64,000 nucleotides of DNA from Clostridium lundense DSM 17049 (lineage in GTDB: Bacteria; Bacillota; Clostridia; Clostridiales; Clostridiaceae): positions 1-64,000 of the forward strand of contig NZ_JHVC01000007.1 of NCBI RefSeq assembly GCF_000619945.1. The letters are read 5' to 3'. The notes under the pieces were generated by a model, which was not told the origin of the DNA, did not search any database, and worked only from the letters and a program-made list of their open reading frames with translations. Made by a program: the position numbers and the translations under genes. Of the stretch, positions 43,411 through 52,878 are shown piece by piece. How positions within the stretch are numbered: position 1 is the first letter of the stretch; every line of letters begins with the position of its first letter.

Positions 43411-43489
43411 TACAGCAATGAGATAAAGAATTAGAAAGTAATAAAAGATTATAACTTAGCTAATATAATAAGTTTAGGAAGGATAAAAA

Positions 43490-44305
43490 ATGTTTAAAAT
43501 AGGTGAATTTTCAGTACTTACATCTATAAGTATTCATATGCTTAGAAACTACGATAAAATTGGATTGTTAACACCTAAGTATATAGATGAATGGACAGGA
43601 TATAGATATTATGAAAGTGATCAATTGCCAATTGCAAATCAAATTGTGGCTTTAAAGATGATGGGATTTGGACTAAAAGAAATAGCAGAGTTACGACTAG
43701 AAGATATGCAAATGGACAAGTTTAAAGATGTATTAAAAAATAAAATTGAGGCTAAAGAACAAGAAGCAAAAATAATTAGAAGACAGTTAGCACAAATGGA
43801 AAATGCACTAAAGGATTTGACAAGTGAGAAGACACACCCATTGTCTATAGTGATTAAGTGTATACCAGATAGAAAAGTTGCTAGCTTTAGAATGAAGATT
43901 AAAGAGTTTTCAGATGAGGGGATCTTATGGAAAACACTTGGTGATGAATGTAAAAAGTTAAATGTTCAATTTGCAGATTCAAATTATTCTATTGCTATTC
44001 AACATGAAATAAATTTTGATGAAAATTACATTGATGTTGAAGTTCAAAGATTAGTTGAAAATATTTATGAAAGTACAGGTAAGGTTAAGTTTTATAATAT
44101 ACCATCTTGTCAGGTAGCCTCACTAGTATATCAAGGTGGGTATAGCAAACTTAAAGATATAAATATTTACATAGCCAAATGGATAACTCAAAATGGATTT
44201 GAAATTTGTGGACCTGCATTTAACATTTATTATATTTCGCCAGAACATGAAGTAAACGAAGAAAAATTTGTTACAGAAGTATGTTTTCCTATTAAAAAAA
44301 GATAA
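43490..44305 (+). CDS. MerR-family regulator with GyrI-like effector domain (BmrR-like)
   Basis: 271 residues. The MerR HTH and wing are at 1-70 (FKIGEFSVLTSISIHMLRNYDKIGLL, WTGYRYYESDQLP). A coiled-coil dimerisation helix (about 80-120) and a GyrI-like drug-binding domain (about 125-271) follow. This is the BmrR arrangement, in which drug binding untwists a long-spacer promoter. No adjacent efflux pump is present; the BtrH/GyrI/PhzF genes follow. RBS aggaagga. Confidence 0.88.
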   Translation: MFKIGEFSVLTSISIHMLRNYDKIGLLTPKYIDEWTGYRYYESDQLPIANQIVALKMMGFGLKEIAELRLEDMQMDKFKDVLKNKIEAKEQEAKIIRRQLAQMENALKDLTSEKTHPLSIVIKCIPDRKVASFRMKIKEFSDEGILWKTLGDECKKLNVQFADSNYSIAIQHEINFDENYIDVEVQRLVENIYESTGKVKFYNIPSCQVASLVYQGGYSKLKDINIYIAKWITQNGFEICGPAFNIYYISPEHEVNEEKFVTEVCFPIKKR

Positions 44306-44364
44306 TGTATTGACTCTAGCACAATGCGAGGGTATATGCTTTTTCTATAAATAAACAAAATTTT

Positions 44365-44498
44365 ATCCGATGACTATCCGCTTTAATACTCTCATCTTCT
44401 TTAAAGTGGTGGTAAAGAGCGGCTACGTCCCTGGATAACGATTTCTAAAGCTTCAGTGGGAGTAAAAACTCCTTCTGAAGCCAAGAACTCTGTTTATA
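44365..44498 (+). repeat. Dispersed ~135-bp repeat, near-complete copy
   Basis: It begins ATCCGATGACTATCCGC, passes GGCTACGTCCCTGGATAACG and ends CCAAGAACTCTGTTTATA. The 3' half folds as GCTTCAG-t-GGGAGT-aaa-ACTCC-tt-CTGAAGC. Similar copies occur at 59554-59685 (minus) and, rearranged, at 27714-27852. The gene that follows starts 18 bases downstream. Confidence 0.82.
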
Positions 44499-44515
44499 GA
44501 AGGAGTGATGAAAAT

Positions 44516-45592
44516 ATGCCTAAAAAAGTAATTGAACTAAGACATAAAGTTTGTGATTATACCTGTATGTGGAACGGTATTGAAGATTTATATGGAACAA
44601 AATTAGGTGAAGATATACCAGATTATTTTTTCTTTTGTTTAAGTGGAATAGGGAAATTTGTATATTTGAAGTTTAGTAGTGGGAATATGCGAAGAATGGC
44701 TTCATGGAATGATGGAAGAACGAAAAAAATGTATGCATCAATTTGTAATATTGTAGGATTTAAATATAAGCATATAGAAGGTAGAAAATTTGAATATGTA
44801 ATGAAAAGAGCAAAAGAACAGATTGATAATGAAAGACCAGTTGTTCTTGGATGTTTAGATATGTATTATTTAAGCTATTATCCAAAGTTTTATTACAAAG
44901 AACATATACCAATTCATTATATACTAATGGTTGGATATGATGATGAAGAGCAGTGTGCATATGTATATGATTGTGGAATTGAAAAATTACAAAAAATTAA
45001 ATATGAAACTCTTAAAAAGGCTATGAATATTGAAAAGACATCTTTATCTGATAAAAATTCCATTTGCCTTATAGAGTTTGATGATAAAATTAAGAGCATT
45101 AGAGAAATTGCTATAAGGGGATTTTATGAAAAAGCACGGGAAATGCTCAATCCTAAGGTAGGATTTTGCGGAATTCCCGGCATGAGAAAGTTAAGCAAAG
45201 AAATTCTTAATTGGAAAGATGAATTAACTGCTGAAGAATATGAAACAGCTCTTAAACATATTGTTATGTGTACAGGTACTGTTCCAATTCTCCCCAACAG
45301 ACTAACTAAGATAGAAGAAAAAGATGAAATAGAACATCAAGCTGCTCGAAGAGAATATGCTAATTTATTAATGCAATTAGGAGATAAGTACGGTTTTCAA
45401 CAGTGGAAAGTAGCAGCGGATCTTTTTGAAAAGAGCGGCATTATTATTCAAGAGATGACAGATTTAATAGTAGATTACTTATTGAAGGAAATTAAAGAAC
45501 TTAATAGACTACCATATATGATTAATGACATAGCAGACCTTGAAGAAAAAGCATATCATAGGATTTTGGAGGGAATAAAAAATGAAGCATGA
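44516..45592 (+). CDS. BtrH N-terminal domain protein (C39-peptidase-like fold)
   Basis: 358 residues from the ATG at 44516 (RBS aaggagtg); an upstream in-frame ATG would start inside the repeat. The N-terminal half resembles BtrH/cysteine-peptidase C39-like domains (YTCMWNGIEDLYG near 15-27, with RPVVLGCLDMYYLSYYP and HYILMVGYDDEEQCAYVYDC). A helical C-terminal domain of DUF4872 type follows. BtrH transfers an acyl side chain in butirosin synthesis; the role here is unknown. It overlaps the next gene by 11 bases, so the two are coupled. Confidence 0.78.
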   Translation: MPKKVIELRHKVCDYTCMWNGIEDLYGTKLGEDIPDYFFFCLSGIGKFVYLKFSSGNMRRMASWNDGRTKKMYASICNIVGFKYKHIEGRKFEYVMKRAKEQIDNERPVVLGCLDMYYLSYYPKFYYKEHIPIHYILMVGYDDEEQCAYVYDCGIEKLQKIKYETLKKAMNIEKTSLSDKNSICLIEFDDKIKSIREIAIRGFYEKAREMLNPKVGFCGIPGMRKLSKEILNWKDELTAEEYETALKHIVMCTGTVPILPNRLTKIEEKDEIEHQAARREYANLLMQLGDKYGFQQWKVAADLFEKSGIIIQEMTDLIVDYLLKEIKELNRLPYMINDIADLEEKAYHRILEGIKNEA

Positions 45593-46181
45593 ATGGAGAA
45601 AAAATGAAAAAGAACTATATGCACCTAAGGAGATACCACAGTTATTATCTGTTCCAAAACAAAAATTCTTTATGATTAAAGGAAAAGGGAATCCTAATGA
45701 TGAGGATTTTTCAGAGAGAATAGGCGTTTTATATTCTTTATCATATGCGGTTAGAATGATGCATAAAAGCGGATTTGTACCAGATGGATATTTTGAATAC
45801 ACTGTATATCCACTTGAAGGGGTTTGGGAAGAGTGTGATACAAGTGATAAATCTACATTTTCTTATACAATCATGATAAGGCAACCAGATTTTGTTACAG
45901 AGGATGTTGCAAAAAGAGCCTTTGAAATAGCAAATGTGAAAAAACCAAACCCACTTTTAAAAGAAGCTTATTATGATGAAATAGAAGAAGGTTTCTCAGT
46001 ACAAATTCTTCATATGGGGGATTATGATGATGAGCCAGAAAGCTTTGAAAAGATAATAAAATTTATGAATGAAAATAATTTAGAAAGAAGAGGGAAAACT
46101 CATAGAGAAATATATTTGTCAGATGCAAGAAAAGTAGAACGTAATAAATTAAAAACAATACTACGATATATGGTTAAGTAA
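45582..46181 (+). CDS. Stand-alone GyrI-like small-molecule-binding protein
   Basis: 199 residues: MKHEWRKNEKELYAPKEIPQ, then FMIKGKGNPNDEDFSERIGVLYSLSYAVRM, VYPLEGVWEE and EGFSVQILHMGDYDDEPESFEKI. This is the GyrI-like/Cass2-type fold without a DNA-binding domain. Some members hydrolyse or sequester cyclic compounds. It is translated with the BtrH-like gene, overlapping its end. Confidence 0.85.
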   Translation: MKHEWRKNEKELYAPKEIPQLLSVPKQKFFMIKGKGNPNDEDFSERIGVLYSLSYAVRMMHKSGFVPDGYFEYTVYPLEGVWEECDTSDKSTFSYTIMIRQPDFVTEDVAKRAFEIANVKKPNPLLKEAYYDEIEEGFSVQILHMGDYDDEPESFEKIIKFMNENNLERRGKTHREIYLSDARKVERNKLKTILRYMVK

Positions 46182-46213
46182 GAAATAGAGTATAAACTAT
46201 TAGGGGGTAAATC

Positions 46214-47125
46214 ATGGTGAAAAAATACAATTTATATCAAATTGATTCATTTACAAAGGAAAAATTTACAGGAAATCCAGCAGGAGTAATAACCAATGCA
46301 GATGGATTAACTGATCATGAAATGCAGAAAATAGCTAGGGAACTTAATAACTCTGAGACGGCCTTTATCTTTTCTTCAAATAGCAATGAGTATGATGCTC
46401 ATGTACGTTTTTTTACTCCAACAAATGAAGTTCCAATTTGTGGTCATGCTACTATTGCTGCTCATTATGCTCGTGCTGTTGAAAATGGACTAGACACTTC
46501 AAGGGTTTATCATAAAACAGGTGCTGGAATTTTACCTGTTGATGTAATAAAGGAAGATGGAGATTACAAAATTGTTATGACACAGGGTAAAATTGAGTTT
46601 GGTGCAACTATTGAGGGGGAAAATAAAAAAGAAATTATATCAGCTCTTAATATAGAAAATAATGATTTACTGGAAGATTATGAAGTACAAATTGTTTCCA
46701 CAGGGCATTCTAAGGTTATGATTGCTATAAAAGATATTGATACTTTAAATACATTAAAACCGGATTATGATTCACTTTCTAGATTAAGTAAGATTATTGA
46801 ATGTAATGGGTATTATGTTTTTACGGTTGATTCACAAGATAGTGATATTTTAATACATGGTAGAATGTTTGCGCCTGCAATAGGTATTAGTGAAGACCCT
46901 GTCACTGGTAATGCAAATGGTCCTCTAGGTGCATACCTTGTTCATCATAATCTTGTTAAACATAATAATTCTGTGTTTAGATTTAAGGCTAAGCAGGGGG
47001 AAGCTATAAAACGACCAGGTATTATTGAAGTTCAGGTGAAAATAGAAGATAAAGAGCCTGTTGAAGTTAAGGTTTCTGGAAATGCTGTAATAATATTTAA
47101 ATCAGAATTATCCTTGAATGATTAA
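46214..47125 (+). CDS. PhzF-family isomerase/epimerase
   Basis: 303 residues, the two-lobed diaminopimelate-epimerase-like fold of PhzF. Visible motifs are FTKEKFTGNPAGVI, NNSETAFIF (catalytic Glu), FFTPTNEVPICGHAT and GISEDPVTGNANGPLGAYL. PhzF isomerises a phenazine precursor, while most relatives have unknown substrates. RBS aggggg, 32 bases after the GyrI-like gene, so it is probably the third gene of that operon. Confidence 0.88.
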   Translation: MVKKYNLYQIDSFTKEKFTGNPAGVITNADGLTDHEMQKIARELNNSETAFIFSSNSNEYDAHVRFFTPTNEVPICGHATIAAHYARAVENGLDTSRVYHKTGAGILPVDVIKEDGDYKIVMTQGKIEFGATIEGENKKEIISALNIENNDLLEDYEVQIVSTGHSKVMIAIKDIDTLNTLKPDYDSLSRLSKIIECNGYYVFTVDSQDSDILIHGRMFAPAIGISEDPVTGNANGPLGAYLVHHNLVKHNNSVFRFKAKQGEAIKRPGIIEVQVKIEDKEPVEVKVSGNAVIIFKSELSLND

Positions 47126-47355
47126 ATAATAGATAAAAATTGCGATTTTATGATAAAGAATGTAACATGGCTTACTCTAAGGGGTAGGCCTATATTTATA
47201 TTCTGTTTCTAAGATATAATTTAGAAAAAATTTCATGTTTTTATGATATAATAGAATTACTTTAAGGACAATAGAAGAACAGAATTAGATACATTATGTT
47301 TCTACTATGTTTAATGACAAAACAACAACTTTTTATAGAAAGGATTTTGTATATA

Positions 47356-47970
47356 ATGAAGTCAAAATTTTTAAAGAAAGAAATTAATCTTGTTGTTTTA
47401 TCCTTATTATTTTCAAATATATTAGCTGGCTGCTCTATTAATACAACTCCAACAGATTCTAACAATAAAAAAAATTCTTCAATATCACAAAATAAGAAAA
47501 AAGAGATATCAAAAGATTCTTCTAAAGAAGTTGACTCAACTGAAAAATCAGGGAAAGATAAAAATTATAAAAGTAATATCTCTCCAGGAACAGATAAAGT
47601 AAAGGGAAAAGTTAAGTTATATAAAGGCACCTATTTTGATGACAGGCGTTTTGGAGATAATATCTTGACCTTGAAAAACTATTGTGAAGTTGTTATTTCT
47701 AATGTGACTGATACTTCTTTTGATTTTACCATCTATGAAGTAGATGAAAAAACAGAAAAGAAAAAAGTTATTTTCCTTACAAATACAGCAATTTTTACAG
47801 GAGATGGAACAAAAGCTGCTTTTTATGGAAAAAATTATACTCTTCATTTTACATTTCCAAATCATCATGGTGCATTTCCTGTTGTAACAGACATGGAGGT
47901 ATCTGGATTTGAGCCATTGAAAGGTAAAACTTATGTTAATAATGGAATACCAGGCCATGAATTTAGTTAA
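47356..47970 (+). CDS. Lipoprotein of unknown function
   Basis: 204 residues from the ATG at 47356 (gaaaggatt upstream). Lipobox SNILAGC is followed by a Lys/Ser-rich linker (about 30-80) and a compact beta-rich domain (GTYFDDRRFGDNILTLKNY, FDFTIYEVDE, TLHFTFPNHHG). It should be displayed on the outer membrane face. It resembles the lipoprotein at 38749 only in overall plan, not in sequence. Confidence 0.75.
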   Translation: MKSKFLKKEINLVVLSLLFSNILAGCSINTTPTDSNNKKNSSISQNKKKEISKDSSKEVDSTEKSGKDKNYKSNISPGTDKVKGKVKLYKGTYFDDRRFGDNILTLKNYCEVVISNVTDTSFDFTIYEVDEKTEKKKVIFLTNTAIFTGDGTKAAFYGKNYTLHFTFPNHHGAFPVVTDMEVSGFEPLKGKTYVNNGIPGHEFS

Positions 47971-48051
47971 AATAATATGAATCGTATGTAAATATAGATA
48001 CTATGGTAATAAGACAATAAATACTTTGATTGGAGTGCGAAGAAGAATTTA

Positions 48052-49194
48052 ATGAAAGAAATTATAACTTACACATTATGTAATAAGGATAAAAACTCTA
48101 ATAGATATTATGAAGAGGTATCGATTTTTACAGATGAAGTGATAAGTAAAATATATAATGAAGCTAATGATTGGATAAGTGATTTTAAAAAATTTATAGT
48201 TAAAAATAATATAGAAAAATTAAGAAGTAATGTAGAGTATTTGCTTGAACTACTTATGTTAGGCGTATTATGGACATGTTATATAAATAAAGCAATTTTA
48301 CTAAAAAATACACCTAAAAATATTCTCATAAAATTAGCTGATTTAAGAGAAAAAGAGAACATGAAAAAGTTATCAGATTTTTTTAGAGGTGTTTTAGAAA
48401 CATTATTTTTAGATAAAAATAGTAGTCATAAGGTAGATTATACATTAGATAATGTAAAAAAATTAATCCAGTGGTTATCAGCTACAGGTGAGTTTAAACA
48501 AGAAATCAAAAGATTAGAAAGATGGGAAAGATTTTTATCTAATAAATCAGAAGATGAAATTAAGAATTTTTTATTATTAATAATAAATTTAGGTGAATGG
48601 TTTGAAATAAGAAGTGAAGAAGTGTTAGGCATTTACACTAAAAATGTTAATGAGTTTCATAATTCTACTCATAAAAAACATAAATGGAAAGAAGATTATA
48701 TATATTGCGGGCGCAAAAGAGTAGAATATCATTTAAATATGGTAGGAGCTGATATATTAAATAGAGTTTATAGAGAAGAATTTTTAAAAACGAAAGAAAA
48801 AAGATTGCTTTTGCCAGCGTGTATGAGATTAAATTTTCATAATTGTAAAGCTTACAGAACTGAAAATGGATATGTATGCAAAAATTGTACAAAATCTTGT
48901 AAGATTAATGAATATACAAAATTAGGGGAAAAGTATAATTTCCAAACTTATATTATTCCTCACGAATCATCTGCATTTACAAAGAAAAAAATTAAAGAAG
49001 ATTATATAGGTATAATAGGTGTAGCTTGTGCTCTTAACCTTATTTCAGGCGGATGGAAAGCAAAAGAGTTAAGATTTATTCCTCAATGCGTATTATTAGA
49101 TTATTGTGGATGTAGGAATCATTGGCATGAAAAAGGGATTGTTACTGATATAAACAGTGATAGATTATTATATATTATTGGTATAGAAAAATAG
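48052..49194 (+). CDS. DUF116 family protein
   Basis: 380 residues. The C-terminal region has LPACMRLNFHNCKAY, CKNCTKSCKINEY, then GVACALNLISGGWKAKEL and PQCVLLDYCGCRNHWHEKG, the DUF116 pattern with about nine cysteines that could bind a metal cluster. The N-terminal 200 residues are helical and not recognised. RBS is weak (gagtgcgaagaa). The function is unknown. Confidence 0.8.
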   Translation: MKEIITYTLCNKDKNSNRYYEEVSIFTDEVISKIYNEANDWISDFKKFIVKNNIEKLRSNVEYLLELLMLGVLWTCYINKAILLKNTPKNILIKLADLREKENMKKLSDFFRGVLETLFLDKNSSHKVDYTLDNVKKLIQWLSATGEFKQEIKRLERWERFLSNKSEDEIKNFLLLIINLGEWFEIRSEEVLGIYTKNVNEFHNSTHKKHKWKEDYIYCGRKRVEYHLNMVGADILNRVYREEFLKTKEKRLLLPACMRLNFHNCKAYRTENGYVCKNCTKSCKINEYTKLGEKYNFQTYIIPHESSAFTKKKIKEDYIGIIGVACALNLISGGWKAKELRFIPQCVLLDYCGCRNHWHEKGIVTDINSDRLLYIIGIEK

Positions 49195-49277
49195 TCTTGT
49201 TTGTTTTACTATTAAACTATCCATTATAACACCAGACTAAAAACCTGAGTTATGATAGGGTTAATGGAGGTGGAAAT

Positions 49278-50045
49278 ATGATGGAAAATAAATATAAGAC
49301 AGCACAGGTAGCAAAAATAATAGGAATACACCCTAACACAGTACGTTTGTATGAAAAACTAGGATTGATATCTGAACCTCAAAGATTATCTAATGGATAT
49401 CGAGTTTTTACGGATTTTCATATTGCACAATTTAAGCTAGCTAGGACAGCATTTAAAGTTGAAGTTCTGCAAAGTGGTCTTAGAAAAAAGATGATTAGTA
49501 TTATTAAATTATCTGCTAAAGGTGATTTTCAAAAAGCAATTTTATGCACTAATAACTATATAGGCCAGGTTAAAATAGAACAGAAAAATGCAGAAGAGGC
49601 TATCGAAATTACAAAAAAATTGCTTTCTGGTATACAGGAGGAAGAAAAGGATGTATATTTGACAAGAAAACAAGCTGCAGATTATCTGCAAGTTACAATA
49701 GATACCTTAAGAAATTGGGAAATGAATGGGTTGGTTTCTGTAAAACGAAAACAGAATGGATATCGGGTATACACTAAAAATGATATTAAGTTATTAAAGA
49801 TAATACGTTCTCTACGTTGTGCCAATTATTCTCTTGCAGCAATTTTACGTATGATAAATGCCATGTCAAATAACTTAGAAATTGATATACGAGAGGTCAT
49901 TAATACACCCAAAACTGATGAAGATATTGTAACTGTCTGTGATAAACTTCTTACTTCACTAAGCAATGCAGAATTAAATGCAAAGTGCATTTTAAGACAG
50001 CTAAAAACCATGAAAGAAAAATTTAATATGAACCCTACAGTTTAA
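49278..50045 (+). CDS. MerR-type regulator with two DNA-binding domains
   Basis: 255 residues. HTH domain 1 is at about 6-70 (YKTAQVAKIIGIHPNTVRLYEKLGLI, LSNGYRVFTDFHI) and domain 2 at about 130-200 (LTRKQAADYLQVTIDTLRNWEMNGLV, KQNGYRVYTKNDI), separated by a helical linker. Two MerR-like domains in one chain suggest it binds as an internal pseudo-dimer. RBS ggaggtgg. It lies directly upstream of an ABC exporter, which it probably controls. Confidence 0.88.
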   Translation: MMENKYKTAQVAKIIGIHPNTVRLYEKLGLISEPQRLSNGYRVFTDFHIAQFKLARTAFKVEVLQSGLRKKMISIIKLSAKGDFQKAILCTNNYIGQVKIEQKNAEEAIEITKKLLSGIQEEEKDVYLTRKQAADYLQVTIDTLRNWEMNGLVSVKRKQNGYRVYTKNDIKLLKIIRSLRCANYSLAAILRMINAMSNNLEIDIREVINTPKTDEDIVTVCDKLLTSLSNAELNAKCILRQLKTMKEKFNMNPTV

Positions 50046-50076
50046 CACCAGACTTCATTCTGGTGTTATTCTTTTT
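50044..50076 (+). terminator. Terminator between the MerR gene and the ABC operon
   Basis: AACACCAGA and TCTGGTGTT arms with a 5-base loop, then ATTCTTTTT. AACACCAGACT also occurs upstream of the MerR gene (49228-49238). Confidence 0.82.
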
Positions 50077-50105
50077 ATGTATTAAAGAGTAGGAGGTTTA
50101 TGGAT

Positions 50106-50837
50106 ATGGAAACAATTAAAATTCATGACTTATGTAAAGCATACGGAAATACACAAGCCGTAAATAGTGTTAGCATATCAGTTAAACGTGGCGAAGTGTT
50201 CGGATTGCTTGGTGCTAATGGAGCAGGGAAAAGTACGACTATTGAATGTGTTTTAGGCACAAAGAAATTTGATAGTGGATCAATTTCCATTTTAGGAATG
50301 AATCCGCAAACAGAGAGAAAGGAATTATTTCAACGAGTTGGAGTTCAATTTCAAGAATCAAATTATCAAGACAAACTAACAGTAGGAGAACTTTGCGAAG
50401 TTACACAAGCCCTTTACAAACATCCATCAGATTATGTGAAATTGTTAAAACAATTTGGTCTTTTGGATAAATGCAAAAGCCAAGTGAGTGAGCTTTCAGG
50501 AGGGCAAAAACAACGCTTATTTATTATACTTGCGTTAATTCCTAATCCTGAAGTTGTGTTCTTAGATGAACTGACAACAGGGCTTGATACCAAAGCAAGG
50601 AGAGATATATGGAAAGGACTTTTGGATTTAAAGAAGAAAGGGCTTACTATCTTTTTAACTTCGCATTTTATGGATGAGGTAGAGGTATTATGTGATAGTA
50701 TTTGTATTCTTAAAAAAGGAAGGAGCATTTTCTACGGAACTGTGCAGGAAGCAATTGAAGGAAGTCCGTTTGAAAAATTTGAGGAAGCTTATTTGTGGTA
50801 TACAAAGGAGGAGGAAGTTGATAATGAGAGTATTTAG
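50106..50837 (+). CDS. ABC-2 exporter ATP-binding protein
   Basis: 243 residues from the ATG at 50106, nine bases after aggagg. Walker A GANGAGKST, Q-loop VQFQESNYQDKLTV, signature LSGGQKQR, Walker B VVFLDELTTGLD (the common Pro of DEPT is Leu), and H-loop TSHFMDE. It is of the CcmA/DrrA drug-export type. It overlaps the permease gene by 14 bases. Confidence 0.9.
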   Translation: METIKIHDLCKAYGNTQAVNSVSISVKRGEVFGLLGANGAGKSTTIECVLGTKKFDSGSISILGMNPQTERKELFQRVGVQFQESNYQDKLTVGELCEVTQALYKHPSDYVKLLKQFGLLDKCKSQVSELSGGQKQRLFIILALIPNPEVVFLDELTTGLDTKARRDIWKGLLDLKKKGLTIFLTSHFMDEVEVLCDSICILKKGRSIFYGTVQEAIEGSPFEKFEEAYLWYTKEEEVDNESI

Positions 50838-51567
50838 AACAATGTTGAAAACAGAGTTGAAATTATCCCTACGAGGGATGGATATGTTTATTTTTGCAAT
50901 TTGCATGCCAGTAGTAGTAACAATTATTTTAGGTATCATCTATGGAAATAAATTAGCTTTTCATGGTGCAGGCTACACATTTTTAGAGCAATCATTTGGA
51001 GCTATTACTACAATTGCAATATGTGCAGGGGGAGTGATGGGGTTACCGCTGGTTATGTCTGACTATCGTCATAGAAAAATTCTAAAAAGGTTTAAAGTAA
51101 CACCTATAAGTCCTGCCATGATTTTAATGGTGCAGGTAGTAATTTATGCATTGTATTCTATTGCTTCATTAATACTTGTTTATACCATAGCAACAATTTT
51201 CTTTGGTTTTCGATTTAGTGGTTCCTGGCTTCAGTTCTTAGGTTTCTACTTTTTGGTAATGGCATCCATGTTTAGCATAGGCATGATGGTGGGAGGCATT
51301 GCTCCAAATATAAAGATAGCAGGTATTATGGCAAGTGTATTATATTTTCCCATGTTGATTTTTTCAGGAGCAACGTTGCCCTATGAGATTATGCCAACAG
51401 CGCTTCAAAAATTTGCTAATATATTACCATTAACACAAGGAATAAAGCTTTTAAAAGCTGCTACGCTTGGTTTGACTATAGATAGCGTCATAATGCCTAT
51501 TATTGTAATGATCGCTCTTGGAGTAATATGTACTGGTGTAGCTCTTCGATTTTTTAAATGGGAGTAA
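50824..51567 (+). CDS. ABC-2 type exporter permease
   Basis: 247 residues from the ATG at 50824 (RBS aaggaggaggaa). Six membrane segments lie at roughly 20-40, 55-80, 100-125, 135-160, 170-190 and 220-240. The DrrB-like family block MASVLYFPMLIFSGATLPYEIMP is present. With the preceding ATPase it forms a drug, peptide or lipid exporter under the double-MerR regulator. Confidence 0.88.
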   Translation: MRVFRTMLKTELKLSLRGMDMFIFAICMPVVVTIILGIIYGNKLAFHGAGYTFLEQSFGAITTIAICAGGVMGLPLVMSDYRHRKILKRFKVTPISPAMILMVQVVIYALYSIASLILVYTIATIFFGFRFSGSWLQFLGFYFLVMASMFSIGMMVGGIAPNIKIAGIMASVLYFPMLIFSGATLPYEIMPTALQKFANILPLTQGIKLLKAATLGLTIDSVIMPIIVMIALGVICTGVALRFFKWE

Positions 51568-51601
51568 TACTAAAGACAATTCATTATTAAAATTAATACT
51601 T

Positions 51602-51646
51602 AAAAATAGTAGCTATCCTTTTATGTAGGAAACTACTATTTTTTAT
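51602..51646 (+). terminator. Rho-independent terminator
   Basis: AAAAATAGTAG and CTACTATTTTTT arms, followed by T-rich sequence. The 165 bases up to the next gene show no further feature. Confidence 0.82.
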
Positions 51647-51811
51647 TTTTATAGGAAGGTTTTTAACAGTTTAATGATAGATTGCTTAAGTGAAGGAAAT
51701 CAAAGTGTTTAAATAGACACTTCCATTTATCTGTCTATTGAAGGGCCGTTGGAATAAATTGTATAATAAACTTGATAGAATGCTAACTTTTATATTAAGG
51801 AGGTACGCAGT

Positions 51812-52792
51812 ATGTTTATTTTCAATTATGCCGAAGGAGCATCAGCATTAAGTGTATGGGGTGTTTGGATAATTGTTTTTTTAGCGCTCTTTGGTCTTAA
51901 TGAAATAGCTCGTAGATGGAAATATATTGGCTTCTTCTGTTTTTTTATTTTACCATTAATACTTTCAATATTATGGTTTACAGTATTAAGTGATACAACT
52001 TATACAGACTGGTTCCATTTAGCAAAGGTGTATTCTTCTACAGCAGGATGTATAGGTTTTTGGTGTATCAGGCATGTTAAATGGAAAAATAAACTTACAG
52101 GTAAAGAGTGGAGATTATCTGATAAAAAATGGGCATTATGTTTTCCACCGCTTATCCTTGCTATCAATATTGTAGAGGCAGTAGCCCGTGATTTCCAAGT
52201 TGGTATTCAATATCATGGGGGAGGAACTTTAGCAGATGAAGCTATGTATGTACTTGGTGGTTCATGGAATTTTATGAATGGTATAGCAGGTATCTTGAAT
52301 ATAATAACTATAACCGGATGGTTTGGAATTTGTATAAAAAAACAGACTTCTAAAGATGGAAGCAAAGATATGCTATGGCCGGATATGCTATGGTTTTGGA
52401 TAATAGCATATGATTTATGGAATTTTGCTTATACGTACAACTGTCTGCCAGGACATGCTTGGTATTGTGGGTTTGCTTTATTATTGGCTCCAACTATTTG
52501 TGCATTTACTGTAGGAAAAGGAGCATGGCTGCAGCACCGTGCACAAACGCTGGCATTATGGTGTATGTTTGCACAAACCTTCCCATCATTTATTGATAAG
52601 GGTGCCTTTGCTGTTATGTCACCATACAATCCAGCACTACTATTTGCATTTAGTTTTGTAGCACTAGTTGTAAATATAGCAGTATTTATTTATATGATTT
52701 ACAAAATAGGTAAAACAAAGAGAAATCCTTATCTTGGCGAGCTTTATACAGATCTAGAAAAATATAAGGAAGTTAAATCACTTGCAGAATAA
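51812..52792 (+). CDS. DUF5692 family membrane protein
   Basis: 326 residues with about eight to nine membrane segments. Tryptophan- and aromatic-rich loops include WYCGFALLLAPTICAFTVG and DMLWFWIIAYDLWNFAYTYNCLPGHAW. I recognise the DUF5692 family, of unknown function. RBS aaggaggt. It precedes hypB by 86 bases and may be part of that transcript. Confidence 0.78.
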   Translation: MFIFNYAEGASALSVWGVWIIVFLALFGLNEIARRWKYIGFFCFFILPLILSILWFTVLSDTTYTDWFHLAKVYSSTAGCIGFWCIRHVKWKNKLTGKEWRLSDKKWALCFPPLILAINIVEAVARDFQVGIQYHGGGTLADEAMYVLGGSWNFMNGIAGILNIITITGWFGICIKKQTSKDGSKDMLWPDMLWFWIIAYDLWNFAYTYNCLPGHAWYCGFALLLAPTICAFTVGKGAWLQHRAQTLALWCMFAQTFPSFIDKGAFAVMSPYNPALLFAFSFVALVVNIAVFIYMIYKIGKTKRNPYLGELYTDLEKYKEVKSLAE

Positions 52793-52878
52793 ATATCATG
52801 TCAATAGGATAATAGTTTTTATTTAGCAAATAGAAAAAATATAAATAAACTTTACTATAAAATGGGGGTACGAGTGAT

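Noticed and set aside
47126..47295. GGCTTACTCTA...TAGGCC inverted sequence as a terminator after phzF
   Set aside because: The stem is short and mismatched and no T-run follows.
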